Source: Lachnospiraceae bacterium
GTDB taxonomy: Bacteria; Bacillota; Clostridia; Lachnospirales; Lachnospiraceae
Direction: 5' to 3'
DNA length: 35,076 nucleotides
NCBI GenBank assembly: GCA_017526985.1
Contig: JAFXQR010000181.1
Coordinates: 1 to 35,076, forward strand
Positions 22,069 through 30,533 of this stretch are shown one piece after another. The notes below the pieces were generated by a model. The model was not told the DNA's origin and made no database searches. It saw only the letters and a list, made by a program, of their open reading frames with translations. How positions within the stretch are numbered: position 1 is the first letter of the stretch; each line of letters starts with the position of its first letter. The position numbers and the translations under genes are program-made.

Positions 22069-24321
22069 TTATTTTAATGTAACTTCTTTTATGGCCCGGA
22101 TATCCCTGCTGGAAGCGCCGATGCAGATGACCATCTTTCCTTTCATCTGCTGCCAGTCGTTTGCTTCATTACTGAAGTGTGAAAAGTCTTTTGCCGTCAG
22201 TGTGAAGCTTACCGTCTTTTCTTCCCCCGGCGCCAGCTCCACTTTGTCAAAGCCCTTCAGTTCCTTGACGGGATTGGCCTCCGATACTTCTTTTTCACCG
22301 ACATAGAGCTGTACCGCTTCTTTTCCGCTGACATGGCCGGTGTTCTTCACCTTAATGCTCACGGTATAGAGCGCATCCTTCTCTTTTGCCTTTTCCACCT
22401 TCATACCGCTGTATCTGTATTCCGTATAGGACAGGCCGTAACCGAACTCGTACTGTACCGGCACATTGAATTTTTCATAGAAGCGATAGCCCACAAACAC
22501 ACCATCCTTAAAGGTCTGGGTCAGGTTCGCGTTCATCTTTTTCTTTTCCGCTGATGTCAGCTTGCGTCCCGGATAATCCCCAAAAACTGCTGCCGATGTC
22601 TTCCTGAAATCCGAAGGCAGGGATTCCGGCAGTTTTCCGCTGGGATTGATCGTACCGCTGATCACTTCCGCCAGCGCCGTACCGCCTTCCATGCCATTGT
22701 ATGCCATCCAGAGGATTGCCTGGGCTTTGTCACTCCATGCCGTCATATCCACCGGGCTGCCGGCAAACATGACCACCACCGCACGGGGATTGACTGCCAG
22801 TACCGCATTGATCAGCTCGTCCTGCGCATAGGGCAGTTTCAGATCCTTACGGTCCATCCCCTCGGTATCATAGTTATGATCCAGACCGCCGACGATCACC
22901 ACTTCTTCATATTCTTTTGCCAGGCGTACCGCTTCTTCCCGGTATGCTTTGATCTTCTTTTTCTCTTCCGCAGCCACCTTGCGTTTATCCCGTACGGAAG
23001 GATCCGACATCACTTCCGCGGAAACACTGTCTTCCTGCCAGCTGGTATCTTCTTTTGCTTTCTTCGGTACATAATAGCCCGGCGTGAAACGCACTTCCGT
23101 ATTACCGCCGTATTCCCTGGTCAGTCCCATCAGAGGTGTCACTTCATACAGTGCCTTGATCTCGCCGCTGCCGCCGCCATTGGATTGTTTCATATCCGCA
23201 TTGTTTCCGATCACCAGCAGGCGCCTTGTCTGTGACGGCTTGATGGGCAGGCGTTTCTTCTCATTCTTCAGCATGATCACAGCCTCTCTGGCCGTTTCTT
23301 TTGCCAGATGATGCATGATGTCGCCGTTATAATAGCCCGGATCACGATCCGCTACCGGTACGGCCTTTGCAGCAGCCTTACCGTTCTTCTTTTCCGTCAG
23401 CTCGATCTCGATCATACGCACACGCAGCATAAAGCGCAGGATGTTACGCACTTTTTTATCCAGGTCTTCCTCTTTGACCTCGCCCTTCTTTACGGCTTCC
23501 AGCACCGGATTGGCCAGACAATATTCATCAAAATTCCGGAACACGCTCATCTCCAGATCCAGACCGCTCTCCGCAGCCGCTTTGGTATCATGGACAGCCC
23601 CCCAGTCGGAAACCACCAGACCGTCGTATTTCCATTCCTTGCGCAAAATATCCGTGAGCAGGAATTTGCTCTGGCTGCCATGCTCCCCGCGCACCAGATT
23701 GTAGGATCCCATCAGTGCCATGGTCTTTGCGCGCTTGACCGCCGCTTCAAAGCCCGGCAGGTAGATCTCCCGCAGAGTGCGCTCATCCAGTTCCACATTC
23801 ACCCACAGTCTCTCCCATTCCTGAGCATTGCAGGCAAAGTGCTTCACGCAGGCCGACACATCGTTTTCCTGGATCCCTTCGATCAGCGGCACTACCATCT
23901 CCGCGATCAGATACGGATCCTCGCTCATATACTCAAAATTGCGTCCGCATAAGGGATTGCGCTTGATATTGATGCCCGGCGCCAGGATCATATCCTTGCC
24001 GCGGCCTCTGGCTTCCCGTCCCAGCACCCTGCCGGAATCATAAGCCAGTTCCCGGTTCCAGGTCGATGCGATCGCGGTATTGCAGGGCAGATAGCTCACC
24101 GCATCTGCCGAGGTGCCCACCGGATGCCAGTCTGCCGGGTGAAAATCGTTGCGCACACCCATAGGGCCGTCCGAGGTTGTGATCTTGGGAATGCCCAGAC
24201 GCGGCACATCCCCGGAGCGGAAAAACTCGGACGCATGGATCATCCGCACCTTTTCTTCTAAGGTCAGCTCCTGCAGCAGAGTTTCGATCTTTTTTTCGGT
24301 ATCTTTTTTATTACCCCGCAT
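22069..24321 (-). CDS. Glycoside hydrolase family 3 beta-glucosidase-like enzyme (cytosolic)
   Basis: This protein of about 750 residues starts MRGNKKDTEKKIETLL. ATG 24319-24321 is chosen because AGGAGG lies 7 bases upstream. It has the three-part GH3 layout: an N-terminal TIM barrel with TTSDGPMGVRN and the KHFA motif, with the nucleophile Asp near residue 239 in GLVVSDWGAVH; an alpha/beta sandwich (IGNNADMKQSNGGGSGE, VVMFAGSPVDM); and a C-terminal fibronectin-III-like domain (VSIKVKNTGHVSGKEAVQLY). No signal peptide is present, so it probably acts on imported oligosaccharides. It follows GH5 after a 78-base gap containing a REP-like hairpin. Together they could degrade beta-linked glucooligosaccharides. 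Exact specificity (gluco-, xylo- or other) cannot be fixed by reading. Confidence 0.93.
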   Translation of the reverse strand: MRGNKKDTEKKIETLLQELTLEEKVRMIHASEFFRSGDVPRLGIPKITTSDGPMGVRNDFHPADWHPVGTSADAVSYLPCNTAIASTWNRELAYDSGRVLGREARGRGKDMILAPGINIKRNPLCGRNFEYMSEDPYLIAEMVVPLIEGIQENDVSACVKHFACNAQEWERLWVNVELDERTLREIYLPGFEAAVKRAKTMALMGSYNLVRGEHGSQSKFLLTDILRKEWKYDGLVVSDWGAVHDTKAAAESGLDLEMSVFRNFDEYCLANPVLEAVKKGEVKEEDLDKKVRNILRFMLRVRMIEIELTEKKNGKAAAKAVPVADRDPGYYNGDIMHHLAKETAREAVIMLKNEKKRLPIKPSQTRRLLVIGNNADMKQSNGGGSGEIKALYEVTPLMGLTREYGGNTEVRFTPGYYVPKKAKEDTSWQEDSVSAEVMSDPSVRDKRKVAAEEKKKIKAYREEAVRLAKEYEEVVIVGGLDHNYDTEGMDRKDLKLPYAQDELINAVLAVNPRAVVVMFAGSPVDMTAWSDKAQAILWMAYNGMEGGTALAEVISGTINPSGKLPESLPSDFRKTSAAVFGDYPGRKLTSAEKKKMNANLTQTFKDGVFVGYRFYEKFNVPVQYEFGYGLSYTEYRYSGMKVEKAKEKDALYTVSIKVKNTGHVSGKEAVQLYVGEKEVSEANPVKELKGFDKVELAPGEEKTVSFTLTAKDFSHFSNEANDWQQMKGKMVICIGASSRDIRAIKEVTLK

Positions 24322-24343
24322 GAAATATCCTCCTAAACATTTC

Positions 24344-24378
24344 CACCTCATCCGTCAGCTTCCCCTCAAGGGGAAGCC
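24344..24378. repeat. REP-like dispersed repeat, short copy
   Basis: CACCTCATCCGTCAG is followed by the hairpin CTTCCCC-TCAA-GGGGAAG (24359-24376). The same elements occur at 30490-30533 in a longer form. This copy lies between the GH5 stop and the GH3 ribosome binding site. It has no T-run, so it may attenuate or stabilise the message rather than terminate it. Confidence 0.75.
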
Positions 24379-24399
24379 AAGAACTAGCGCCTTATATGA

Positions 24400-25437
24400 T
24401 CACAATATCTCCATAAAACGATCCCGGATGGTCTTAAAGCTCTCATCCACGAAGCCGAAATCTTTCTCCTTATAGTTCCACAGCGCGCGGCCGATGCCAT
24501 GCTTGTCAAAGACGCTATGGATGTCCTTCATCCAGCGCAAACGGTCTTCCGGATCCGCCAGATCGATCACGCCATATTCCCCGCAGTACAGAGGGATGCC
24601 GTCTTTTTCCGCTTTTTCCAGTGCCGGCGCAAACAGATCCTCGTAGAAGCCTTCGCCGATCTCACGGATGCCTTCGGTAAACACTGCCCCCGCCAGATCT
24701 GCCTCCAGACTGTTGCTCACCTCCTGATACTCTTTCAGGGTCTTCGGATAGCCTATGCGGAAATCCGACGGCATTTTGTCGATCCAGTATGCGCCCTGAT
24801 GGGTAAAGATGATGGGTTCATAGCAGTGGAAATTGTATACGATGCGGTCATCCAGAGGGATATCCAGCAGGTGCACCGTGGTGATGCTGTTGTAGCATAC
24901 GCCGCCGACTACGATGTAACTCTTCGGTGCCAGCTCCCGTACCATCCTGATAAACTTCGTCACAATACCGTTCCAGGCATCTGCCACCTCATACAATACT
25001 ACTTCATTGAGCGGCTCAAAGGCTACCTGCTCAGAGTACGATGCAAAACGGGTCACGATCGATTTCCAAAGCTTCATAAAGCGTGCCTGCAGCGCATCAT
25101 CATAAAAGAATTTCTTCCGGTCCATATCCTTCTTCAGCGGATCGAAGGAATAGCCGAAGCACTCGTGCAGATCGATGATCATGTGCAGACCGTATTCTTC
25201 ACACCATGCACGGCAGTTCTCCAGATAGCCGAATCCGGACTCGATCGGATTGCCCTCTTCGTCTTCCAACACATTATAATCCACCGGTACACGCACATGG
25301 TCAAAGCCCAGAGATGCGATGCTCTCGATGTCTGCCTTGGTAATAAAGCTGTCAAAATGTGCCTTATCATACTTTGCAAACTGTGAGATCCAGCCCCCGA
25401 GATTTACACCTTTCTGAAACCCTTCAAATTTCCCCAT
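24400..25437 (-). CDS. Glycoside hydrolase family 5 (cellulase-like), cytosolic
   Basis: This 345-residue single-domain TIM barrel starts MGKFEGFQKGVNLGGW. The family hallmarks are visible: GVNLGGW near the N-terminus, FDHVRVPVDY (Arg at strand 2), IIDLHECFG (His at strand 3), the acid/base Glu145 in AFEPLNEV, HCYEP (His204, Tyr206), the nucleophile Glu287 in LYCGEYGV, and the aromatic RALWNYKEKDFG near the end. No signal peptide or binding module is seen, so it likely acts inside the cell on short beta-glucans. ATG 25435-25437 lies 3 bases after the previous stop, and its GGAGGGG lies inside the previous gene, indicating coupling to the sensor/GGDEF gene. GH5 subfamily and substrate are not determined. 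Confidence 0.93.
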   Translation of the reverse strand: MGKFEGFQKGVNLGGWISQFAKYDKAHFDSFITKADIESIASLGFDHVRVPVDYNVLEDEEGNPIESGFGYLENCRAWCEEYGLHMIIDLHECFGYSFDPLKKDMDRKKFFYDDALQARFMKLWKSIVTRFASYSEQVAFEPLNEVVLYEVADAWNGIVTKFIRMVRELAPKSYIVVGGVCYNSITTVHLLDIPLDDRIVYNFHCYEPIIFTHQGAYWIDKMPSDFRIGYPKTLKEYQEVSNSLEADLAGAVFTEGIREIGEGFYEDLFAPALEKAEKDGIPLYCGEYGVIDLADPEDRLRWMKDIHSVFDKHGIGRALWNYKEKDFGFVDESFKTIRDRFMEIL

Positions 25438-25440
25438 TAT

Positions 25441-27312
25441 TCATTCCCCTCCTGCTTTATGTTTTGTTTTCTCGCTTTTTTTCACCTCGTACATTTTTCG
25501 GTCTGCCTGATCTACGATCTCCTGCAGATTGACCGCCCGATCAATGGTCGTATGACTGCATCCGCAACTGGCGGTGATCGTAAAGCCCAGCTCCCTGCTT
25601 CTCTGCTCCAGTCCGTTCGCCACGCCCTCCATGATCATCTGTACATTGCAGCCTCCCGGAATGAACGCCAGGATCTCATCCCCACCGTAACGCACACAAA
25701 GCGTATCTCTCGGGCATGCATCCCGCAGTGCTTCTGCCACCGCTTTGATCGCCTGATCACCGGCAATATGCCCTCTGCTGTCGTTGATCGTCTTCAGATA
25801 GTCCAGATCCGCCATCACCACCAGCATCGGACGCCCCACTTGTTCCGGATCCGCCAGCAGCTTTTCATAAGCCTCGCGGAACGCCAGACGGTTATACAAT
25901 CCCGTAAGCGCATCCACCTTGTAGAGCTCTTTCATACGAGACATCAGGTACTGCTGATAGCGCATATTGATATAGCCGCCCAGTCCCTGATTCACCATTT
26001 CCGTCAGCGTCGCCGTCTTGGCATAATCCATGATATCATAGTTGTCATAGAAATAGCAGACATATCCCATGGGCCGGTCCATATAGTCCAGTCCCTGAAA
26101 GATCAGAGGATAGCCGCTCTCCATACGTTTCTGCAGATCCGGGATCACCTGATTTTTATTGAAGACCAGTCTTTCTCCGTCCGAATAATCCGGATCATAG
26201 ATCAGATGATAAGCGGATTCCCAAGGTTCTTCCGTAAAGAAATTGCGTTCCTGCCGGAAACATTCCGCCTTTACGACACAGCACATATGATCCGTATATT
26301 TGTTGTCCATATTGCGTACCGCTTCCGCAAGCGTTCCCGACATGATCATCTTGTTCACACAGTCATGGGTCAGGCGCACATCATCCTGATACCGGTAGAA
26401 ACGGTCATTAAAGGTATTGATCGATGCACTGCCACCATAGGTACAACGCGGGCATCCGCAGGATTCGTTGGTCATCAGTTTCGGTACCACGCGGTAGGCT
26501 TCACTTGCCGCACCACCCATACACTGCTCTACAGCGTGCGCCGTCATATCCGCCAGTTCCTTCAGTTCACAGTTGACCGTGGTCATCCCCGGATGATTCA
26601 AAAACGCTTCATCATAACCGTCAAATCCGGTAACGATCACATCTTCCGGCACACGCAATCCATGTTTCTTCAATACATCACAGGCATTGATCGCCATAAA
26701 GTCATTGGCACAGATAATGGCATCGGGAATGTCCCCGCCTGCAAGGATCTCCTCTGTCGCCTTTCTGGCCGGGATGGCCCAATAATCCCCATAACTGCAC
26801 ATCCGCTCTTCATCAAAGGCAATGCCGTGTTCTTCGATCACCTTACGGAAGATCTGCTTGCGTTCTTCCGAAAAGACATTTCCCTTAAAACCGCCCATAT
26901 AATGCGGCTTTTTGATCACATGGTTTTCCATGACATGCCGCATCACGGACTCAAATCCCGCAGCAAAATCAAAGCGAACGCTGCTGCAGCCCTCATATTC
27001 ACCATCCACGACCACAACAGGCTTTTGATACTTCTTCGCCTTCTGAATGATCCTTCCGGCGATGGTATGATTCTTGATCTTTTCATCCATCAGGATCACG
27101 ATATCTGCTTTTTCATAATCGATATAGGAAAAAATCTCAGCTTCCGAAGGGATATGATCCTCTACCCAGTAGAGATCCTCATTGATCGAATAGATCCATA
27201 TGGAAAACCCCTGTTCCCGCAGACGGTCACAGAGTGTGATGATATACTCGTATACCTGCATATCATAAATACGCGAAGTACATAACGCCGCTACTTTACG
27301 GTTTCCAACCAT
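25441..27312 (-). CDS. LacI-type ligand-binding domain fused to an intact GGDEF diguanylate cyclase (soluble)
   Basis: This 623-residue protein starts MVGNRKVAALCTS (ATG 27310-27312 after GGGGG). Residues about 5-290 form a periplasmic-binding-protein fold as in LacI regulators (DAIICANDFMAINACDVLKKHG, VIVTGFDGYDEAF), but there is no helix-turn-helix before it and no signal peptide or membrane helix. A middle region (about 300-455) with several cysteines (ESCGCPRCT) and a GAF-like pattern follows. The C-terminal GGDEF domain (about 460-610) carries VDALTGLYNR, ADLDYLKTINDSRGH and the motif GGDEI (543-547), all intact for c-di-GMP synthesis. No canonical RxxD inhibitory site is seen upstream of it. 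It is the first gene of an operon with GH5 and GH3, so a sugar may set c-di-GMP output. Confidence 0.9.
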   Translation of the reverse strand: MVGNRKVAALCTSRIYDMQVYEYIITLCDRLREQGFSIWIYSINEDLYWVEDHIPSEAEIFSYIDYEKADIVILMDEKIKNHTIAGRIIQKAKKYQKPVVVVDGEYEGCSSVRFDFAAGFESVMRHVMENHVIKKPHYMGGFKGNVFSEERKQIFRKVIEEHGIAFDEERMCSYGDYWAIPARKATEEILAGGDIPDAIICANDFMAINACDVLKKHGLRVPEDVIVTGFDGYDEAFLNHPGMTTVNCELKELADMTAHAVEQCMGGAASEAYRVVPKLMTNESCGCPRCTYGGSASINTFNDRFYRYQDDVRLTHDCVNKMIMSGTLAEAVRNMDNKYTDHMCCVVKAECFRQERNFFTEEPWESAYHLIYDPDYSDGERLVFNKNQVIPDLQKRMESGYPLIFQGLDYMDRPMGYVCYFYDNYDIMDYAKTATLTEMVNQGLGGYINMRYQQYLMSRMKELYKVDALTGLYNRLAFREAYEKLLADPEQVGRPMLVVMADLDYLKTINDSRGHIAGDQAIKAVAEALRDACPRDTLCVRYGGDEILAFIPGGCNVQMIMEGVANGLEQRSRELGFTITASCGCSHTTIDRAVNLQEIVDQADRKMYEVKKSEKTKHKAGGE

Positions 27313-27329
27313 AGCAATCCCCCATACAT

Positions 27330-27352
27330 CTCCGAACCGGAGTGCTTACTCC
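27330..27352 (-). promoter_or_regulatory. Mutually exclusive small hairpins in the leader of the sensor/GGDEF gene
   Basis: CTCCG-aac-CGGAG (27330-27342) and GGAGT-gctt-ACTCC (27339-27352) share the central GGAG, so only one can form. They lie within the roughly 55-base leader just before the G-rich ribosome binding site. Function is uncertain. Confidence 0.35.
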
Positions 27353-27373
27353 CGTCAATAGGCACATAGGATA

Positions 27374-27402
27374 AGTATATCATGGCTTTTGCTTTTTGGG
27401 AA
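27374..27402 (-). promoter_or_regulatory. Promoter of the sensor/GH5/GH3 operon
   Basis: On the minus strand TTCCCA (27397-27402), a 17-base spacer and TATACT (27374-27379) lie about 60 bases before the start codon. Its -35 box lies between the boxes of the divergent promoter at 27389-27417. Confidence 0.55.
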
Positions 27403-27417
27403 TAATTATGGTATGCT
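27389..27417 (+). promoter_or_regulatory. Candidate promoter of the AraC-like gene
   Basis: TTGCTT (27389-27394), a 17-base spacer and TATGCT (27412-27417) precede the ATG at 27444. The match is moderate. It overlaps the divergent promoter, so the two directions probably compete. Confidence 0.42.
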
Positions 27418-27443
27418 TTTTAGCGGTAGGGGGGCAGTCAACT

Positions 27444-28379
27444 ATGGCTACGGAAATCTTTGAAGATTATTTTGAACATACCAATGCCGATTATCCCATC
27501 GGCGTCTATTATATTGACCTCGACAATATGTTCATGGAACGCGTATGTCCCCAGTGGCATGACGAAATGGAGATCGATCTGGTGCGGGAAGGCCGTGCCG
27601 TCTTTACCGTAGGAGAAGAAGAAGTGGTCGTTCCCGCCGGTGCTGCCATCTGGATCAACCAGAACCGCCTGCATTCCGTCCGCCCCGCAGACAGCGAAAA
27701 ATGCGTGATCCTTTCCACGCTCTTCCATCCATCCTATCTCTTTGAAGACGGCTCTTTTCTGTCTGCCAAATACTTTTCCCCGCTGATCATGAATACGGAT
27801 TTTACCCATGTGGTGCTGGACCGCAGTGATGCATACGGCCGCCGTGGTCTGGAATGTGTGGATGCCATACTGGATGCCAACCTGAAGAAGGAATACGGCT
27901 ATGAACTGGAAACAAAAGGTATGCTCTGCCGTCTGTGGCTGCAGCTGTTGGAAAAAGACGCTTCTGCCCAGCGCCAGGTGACTGCACGGGCCCTGTTGGA
28001 TGAGGAACGCGTCAAAAATGCCATTCTCTTTATCCAGGAACATTACCGTGAGGCCCTTACCCTGGATCATATCGCTGAAAGCATCCATGTCAGCAAGAGC
28101 GAATGCTGCCGCTGTTTCAAACGCACCACCAAGGAAGCGCCCTTTGACCATCTGCTGATCTATCGCATCTTTGAGTCCGCCAGACGCATGCAGCGTGCCG
28201 ACGCTTCCGCCGACTCCATCCAGACACTGTCTGCGGCTGTCGGCTTCCACAACGCCAGCTACTATAACAAGATCTTCAAAAAATACTTAAGCTGTACCCC
28301 CACACAATATCGGGAGATCATCAAAAAAAGCCACAGGGATGCACTCAATCCCTATGGCATATCTTTGGCCCGTATGTAA
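27444..28379 (+). CDS. AraC-family transcriptional regulator with cupin sensor domain
   Basis: This protein of about 311 residues starts MATEIFEDYFEHTNADYPIG. ATG 27444-27446 is preferred because AGGGGGG lies about 9 bases upstream; an earlier in-frame ATG lacks such a site. The N-terminal cupin (about 25-110) shows WHDEMEIDLVREGRAVFTV and AGAAIWINQNRLHSV. The C-terminal AraC DNA-binding domain (about 195-295) has two helix-turn-helix units: LTLDHIAESIHVSKSECCRCFK and the signature VGFHNASYYNKIFKKYLSCTP. It is divergent from the sensor/GH5/GH3 operon and is the obvious candidate sugar-responsive regulator. The inducer is unknown. The last codons overlap a terminator that works on the opposite strand. 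Confidence 0.92.
   Translation: MATEIFEDYFEHTNADYPIGVYYIDLDNMFMERVCPQWHDEMEIDLVREGRAVFTVGEEEVVVPAGAAIWINQNRLHSVRPADSEKCVILSTLFHPSYLFEDGSFLSAKYFSPLIMNTDFTHVVLDRSDAYGRRGLECVDAILDANLKKEYGYELETKGMLCRLWLQLLEKDASAQRQVTARALLDEERVKNAILFIQEHYREALTLDHIAESIHVSKSECCRCFKRTTKEAPFDHLLIYRIFESARRMQRADASADSIQTLSAAVGFHNASYYNKIFKKYLSCTPTQYREIIKKSHRDALNPYGISLARM
28323..28358 (-). terminator. Intrinsic terminator of srtB, embedded in the 3' coding end of the AraC-like gene
   Basis: On the minus strand an 11-bp stem (28330-28340 with 28348-28358, 7-base loop) is followed by seven T's (complement of 28323-28329). One position is a G-U wobble in minus-strand RNA but a C-A mismatch in plus-strand RNA, so the hairpin is built for the minus-strand transcript. 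It begins about 43 bases after the srtB stop and encodes the last residues of the AraC protein on the other strand. Confidence 0.82.
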
Positions 28380-28401
28380 TACTTTTTGTTGATCCGTCTT
28401 T

Positions 28402-29343
28402 TCATTGGATCCTTTTTCCGACGACCACAAACCGCCCGTATTCCGAAGAACTGTCGCAGGTGGAAAGCGTGATCAGCTCGTCTCCGAACTCTGCCGTCAC
28501 CCCGGTATCATAAAGCGCCAGCCGTTTCACATTATCATAAAAATCCTGAAACTCTTCCGGCGTATATGCATGGAAAAACTGGTAATACTTAAACACATCT
28601 TCATCCACATGATAGATCTCGGAACGAAAAGCCGCCAGTAACTGGTATTCCCTATGCTCATAGAGCGTATCAAAACAGATCACCGAATGCTCCATCCCAT
28701 ACGCTTTCTGTGCATACAGATCCAGCTCCCCAAACATTTCCTTGCTGCGCATATGGTGTCCGTAGATCATCAGATTGGTGCCCGGCGCCATACCCTCCTC
28801 GTATTCATAAGCCGCTTTGCCAATCCCCACATCCGAAGCCGCATCCGCAAAAAGGCAGCCGTTGGTATTACTCTTGCCGTAAAAATCCCGTCGCAGATAA
28901 TAATACGGATTGGACGGCGTCTGCATCACAGGGTAATCAATGCGCGTCCCCACAATATACAGCCAGCCGATGATATCCGGGTTCAGTTCGTACAGAGCCT
29001 GATACTGCGGCAGCATGGAAGTCGGTGTCTCGACATATTCCTCTACCGGCACTGTCATCGTCTCCGTGCCCTGCTCCGGTTCCTGCGGATCCGAAGACGC
29101 CGGTTTGGAGATCGTCCCGCCACCGGTGTGTGATGTGTTCGTCAGATGCTTTTCCGCCACCGCATCCATCATCGCCTTCAGCTCCGACTGCTGTTTTCTG
29201 GTGCGCGCATCATCCGAAAAATGCTTGGCAAAGATCACCACTGCCACAATGAGACAGATGCTGCCGATCACCACCAATATATCCCGGATCATTTCCAGCC
29301 GGTCTTTTTTGCTCATCTTACCGTTTTTCAAAGGCTTTTCCAT
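28402..29343 (-). CDS. srtB: Class B sortase
   Basis: This 313-residue protein has a cytoplasmic N-terminus, one membrane anchor (about 21-40, DILVVIGSICLIVAVVIFAK), a Thr/Pro/Glu-rich linker (about 65-110) and an external sortase domain (about 112-313). The catalytic residues are visible: His196 in LMIYGHHM, Cys296 in TLSTCDSSS, and Arg304 in EYGRFVVVGKR. The domain length and the insertion with DLYAQKAYG fit class B (SrtB). Class B sortases attach NPQTN- or NPxTG-like proteins to peptidoglycan, but no substrate gene is adjacent. It lies 25 bases after prfA with no terminator between, so it may be transcribed with the translation genes. The ribosome binding site AAGGGG is rather far (14 bases) from ATG 29341-29343. 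Confidence 0.93.
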   Translation of the reverse strand: MEKPLKNGKMSKKDRLEMIRDILVVIGSICLIVAVVIFAKHFSDDARTRKQQSELKAMMDAVAEKHLTNTSHTGGGTISKPASSDPQEPEQGTETMTVPVEEYVETPTSMLPQYQALYELNPDIIGWLYIVGTRIDYPVMQTPSNPYYYLRRDFYGKSNTNGCLFADAASDVGIGKAAYEYEEGMAPGTNLMIYGHHMRSKEMFGELDLYAQKAYGMEHSVICFDTLYEHREYQLLAAFRSEIYHVDEDVFKYYQFFHAYTPEEFQDFYDNVKRLALYDTGVTAEFGDELITLSTCDSSSEYGRFVVVGKRIQ

Positions 29344-29368
29344 CCAAAGACTTTTTTATCCCCTTAAA

Positions 29369-30445
29369 TTACGCCGATTCGCCCATCTTTAACAGTTTTG
29401 CCGCCTGGTCTGCCGTTGTACAAGCATCCAGGATCTCCTGCAGGTCACCGTTCATCACGCTGTCGATCTTGTACAGTGTCAGTCCGATGCGATGATCCGT
29501 CACACGCCCCTGCGGGAAATTGTAGGTACGGATCTTTTCGGAACGGTCACCTGTACCGATCTGACTGCGGCGCATATCCGCTTCCGCATCATATGCTTTC
29601 TGCAGCTCCAGGTCATAGAGTTTTGCCCGCAGCAGAGCAAATGCTTTTTCCTTGTTCTGGATCTGCGACTTCTCTGTCTGAGAGTAGATCACGATTCCGG
29701 TGGGATAATGGGTCAGTCGTACTGCGGAATCCGTGGTATTGACACACTGGCCACCGTTGCCCGATGCCCGCATCACATCGATACGGATGTCCTTGTCATC
29801 GATCTTGACATCCACATCCTCCGCCTCCGGCATCACGGCTACCGTAACGGTAGAGGTATGGATGCGCCCGCCGGTCTCCGTCTTGGGCACACGCTGCACA
29901 CGATGCACACCACTCTCATATTTTAACACAGAATACGCTCCGCTGCCACTCACCATAAATTCCGCTTCCTTCATTCCGCCGATGCCGGTTTCATCCGCAT
30001 TCACCAGCTCCAGCTTCCAGTGCCGGCTCTCGATATAGTGCGCGTACATACGATACAGCTCTGCCGCAAAGAGCGCCGCTTCCTCACCGCCGGCCCCTGC
30101 ACGGATCTCCACGATCACATTTTTGTCATCGTTCGGGTCCTTGGGCAGCAGCAGGATCTTCAGCTTCTGCTCCAGCTCCGCGATGTTCTTCTTTGCCTCT
30201 GCATACTCTTCCTTGAGCATCTCGCGCATCTCCGGATCTTTTTCCTCCTCCAGCATCGCTACCGCGTCTTCGGCATCCTGATTGCTCTGCTTGTATGCCT
30301 TGTACGCTTCCACGATGGGCGTCAGATCACTCTGCTCCTTCATCAGCCGCTGGAAACGCTTGGTGTCGTTTGCCACACCCGGCTCCGACAGCTCATTCAA
30401 TATCTCTTCAAATCGCCTTAATAGATCTTCTAATTTGTCAAACAT
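29369..30445 (-). CDS. prfA: Peptide chain release factor 1
   Basis: This 358-residue protein has the normal length for RF1, which recognises UAA and UAG stop codons and triggers peptide release. The codon-recognition tripeptide is P187-K188-T189 (RVQRVPKTE), a PxT form typical of RF1 rather than the SPF of RF2. The catalytic GGQ is at residues 231-233 in [18 protein letters not shown], where Gln233 is the residue methylated by Prm[19 protein letters not shown] is also conserved. ATG 30443-30445 follows GAGGTAAG. The neighbouring prmC gene upstream is the expected partner. Confidence 0.98.
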   Translation of the reverse strand: MFDKLEDLLRRFEEILNELSEPGVANDTKRFQRLMKEQSDLTPIVEAYKAYKQSNQDAEDAVAMLEEEKDPEMREMLKEEYAEAKKNIAELEQKLKILLLPKDPNDDKNVIVEIRAGAGGEEAALFAAELYRMYAHYIESRHWKLELVNADETGIGGMKEAEFMVSGSGAYSVLKYESGVHRVQRVPKTETGGRIHTSTVTVAVMPEAEDVDVKIDDKDIRIDVMRASGNGGQCVNTTDSAVRLTHYPTGIVIYSQTEKSQIQNKEKAFALLRAKLYDLELQKAYDAEADMRRSQIGTGDRSEKIRTYNFPQGRVTDHRIGLTLYKIDSVMNGDLQEILDACTTADQAAKLLKMGESA

Positions 30446-30489
30446 GTTACTTACCTCACTTAACCCTTATAATATCACAATGCCTGGTC

Positions 30490-30533
30490 CACCTCATCCG
30501 GCCTTCGGCCACCTTCCCCTCAAGGGGAAGGCA
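30490..30533. repeat. REP-like dispersed repeat, long copy, overlapping the prmC 3' end
   Basis: CACCTCATCCG is followed by two hairpins: GGCC-TTC-GGCC (30500-30510) and CCTTCCCC-TCAA-GGGGAAGG (30512-30531). A shorter copy is at 24344-24378. The family resembles CACCTCATCC...CTTCCCC repeats that I recall in many gut Clostridia. The element runs into prmC, whose stop codon (30520-30522) lies at the hairpin loop. Confidence 0.82.

Noticed and set aside
25459-27285. A 608-codon plus-strand open frame opposite the sensor/GGDEF gene
   Set aside because: The opposite strand encodes intact LacI-type and GGDEF motifs; this frame has no recognisable family and no ribosome binding site.
28391-28417. 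Possible plus-strand terminator for the AraC-like gene (GATCC/GGATC plus T5)
   Set aside because: The stem is only 5 bp with an 11-base loop, too weak to call.
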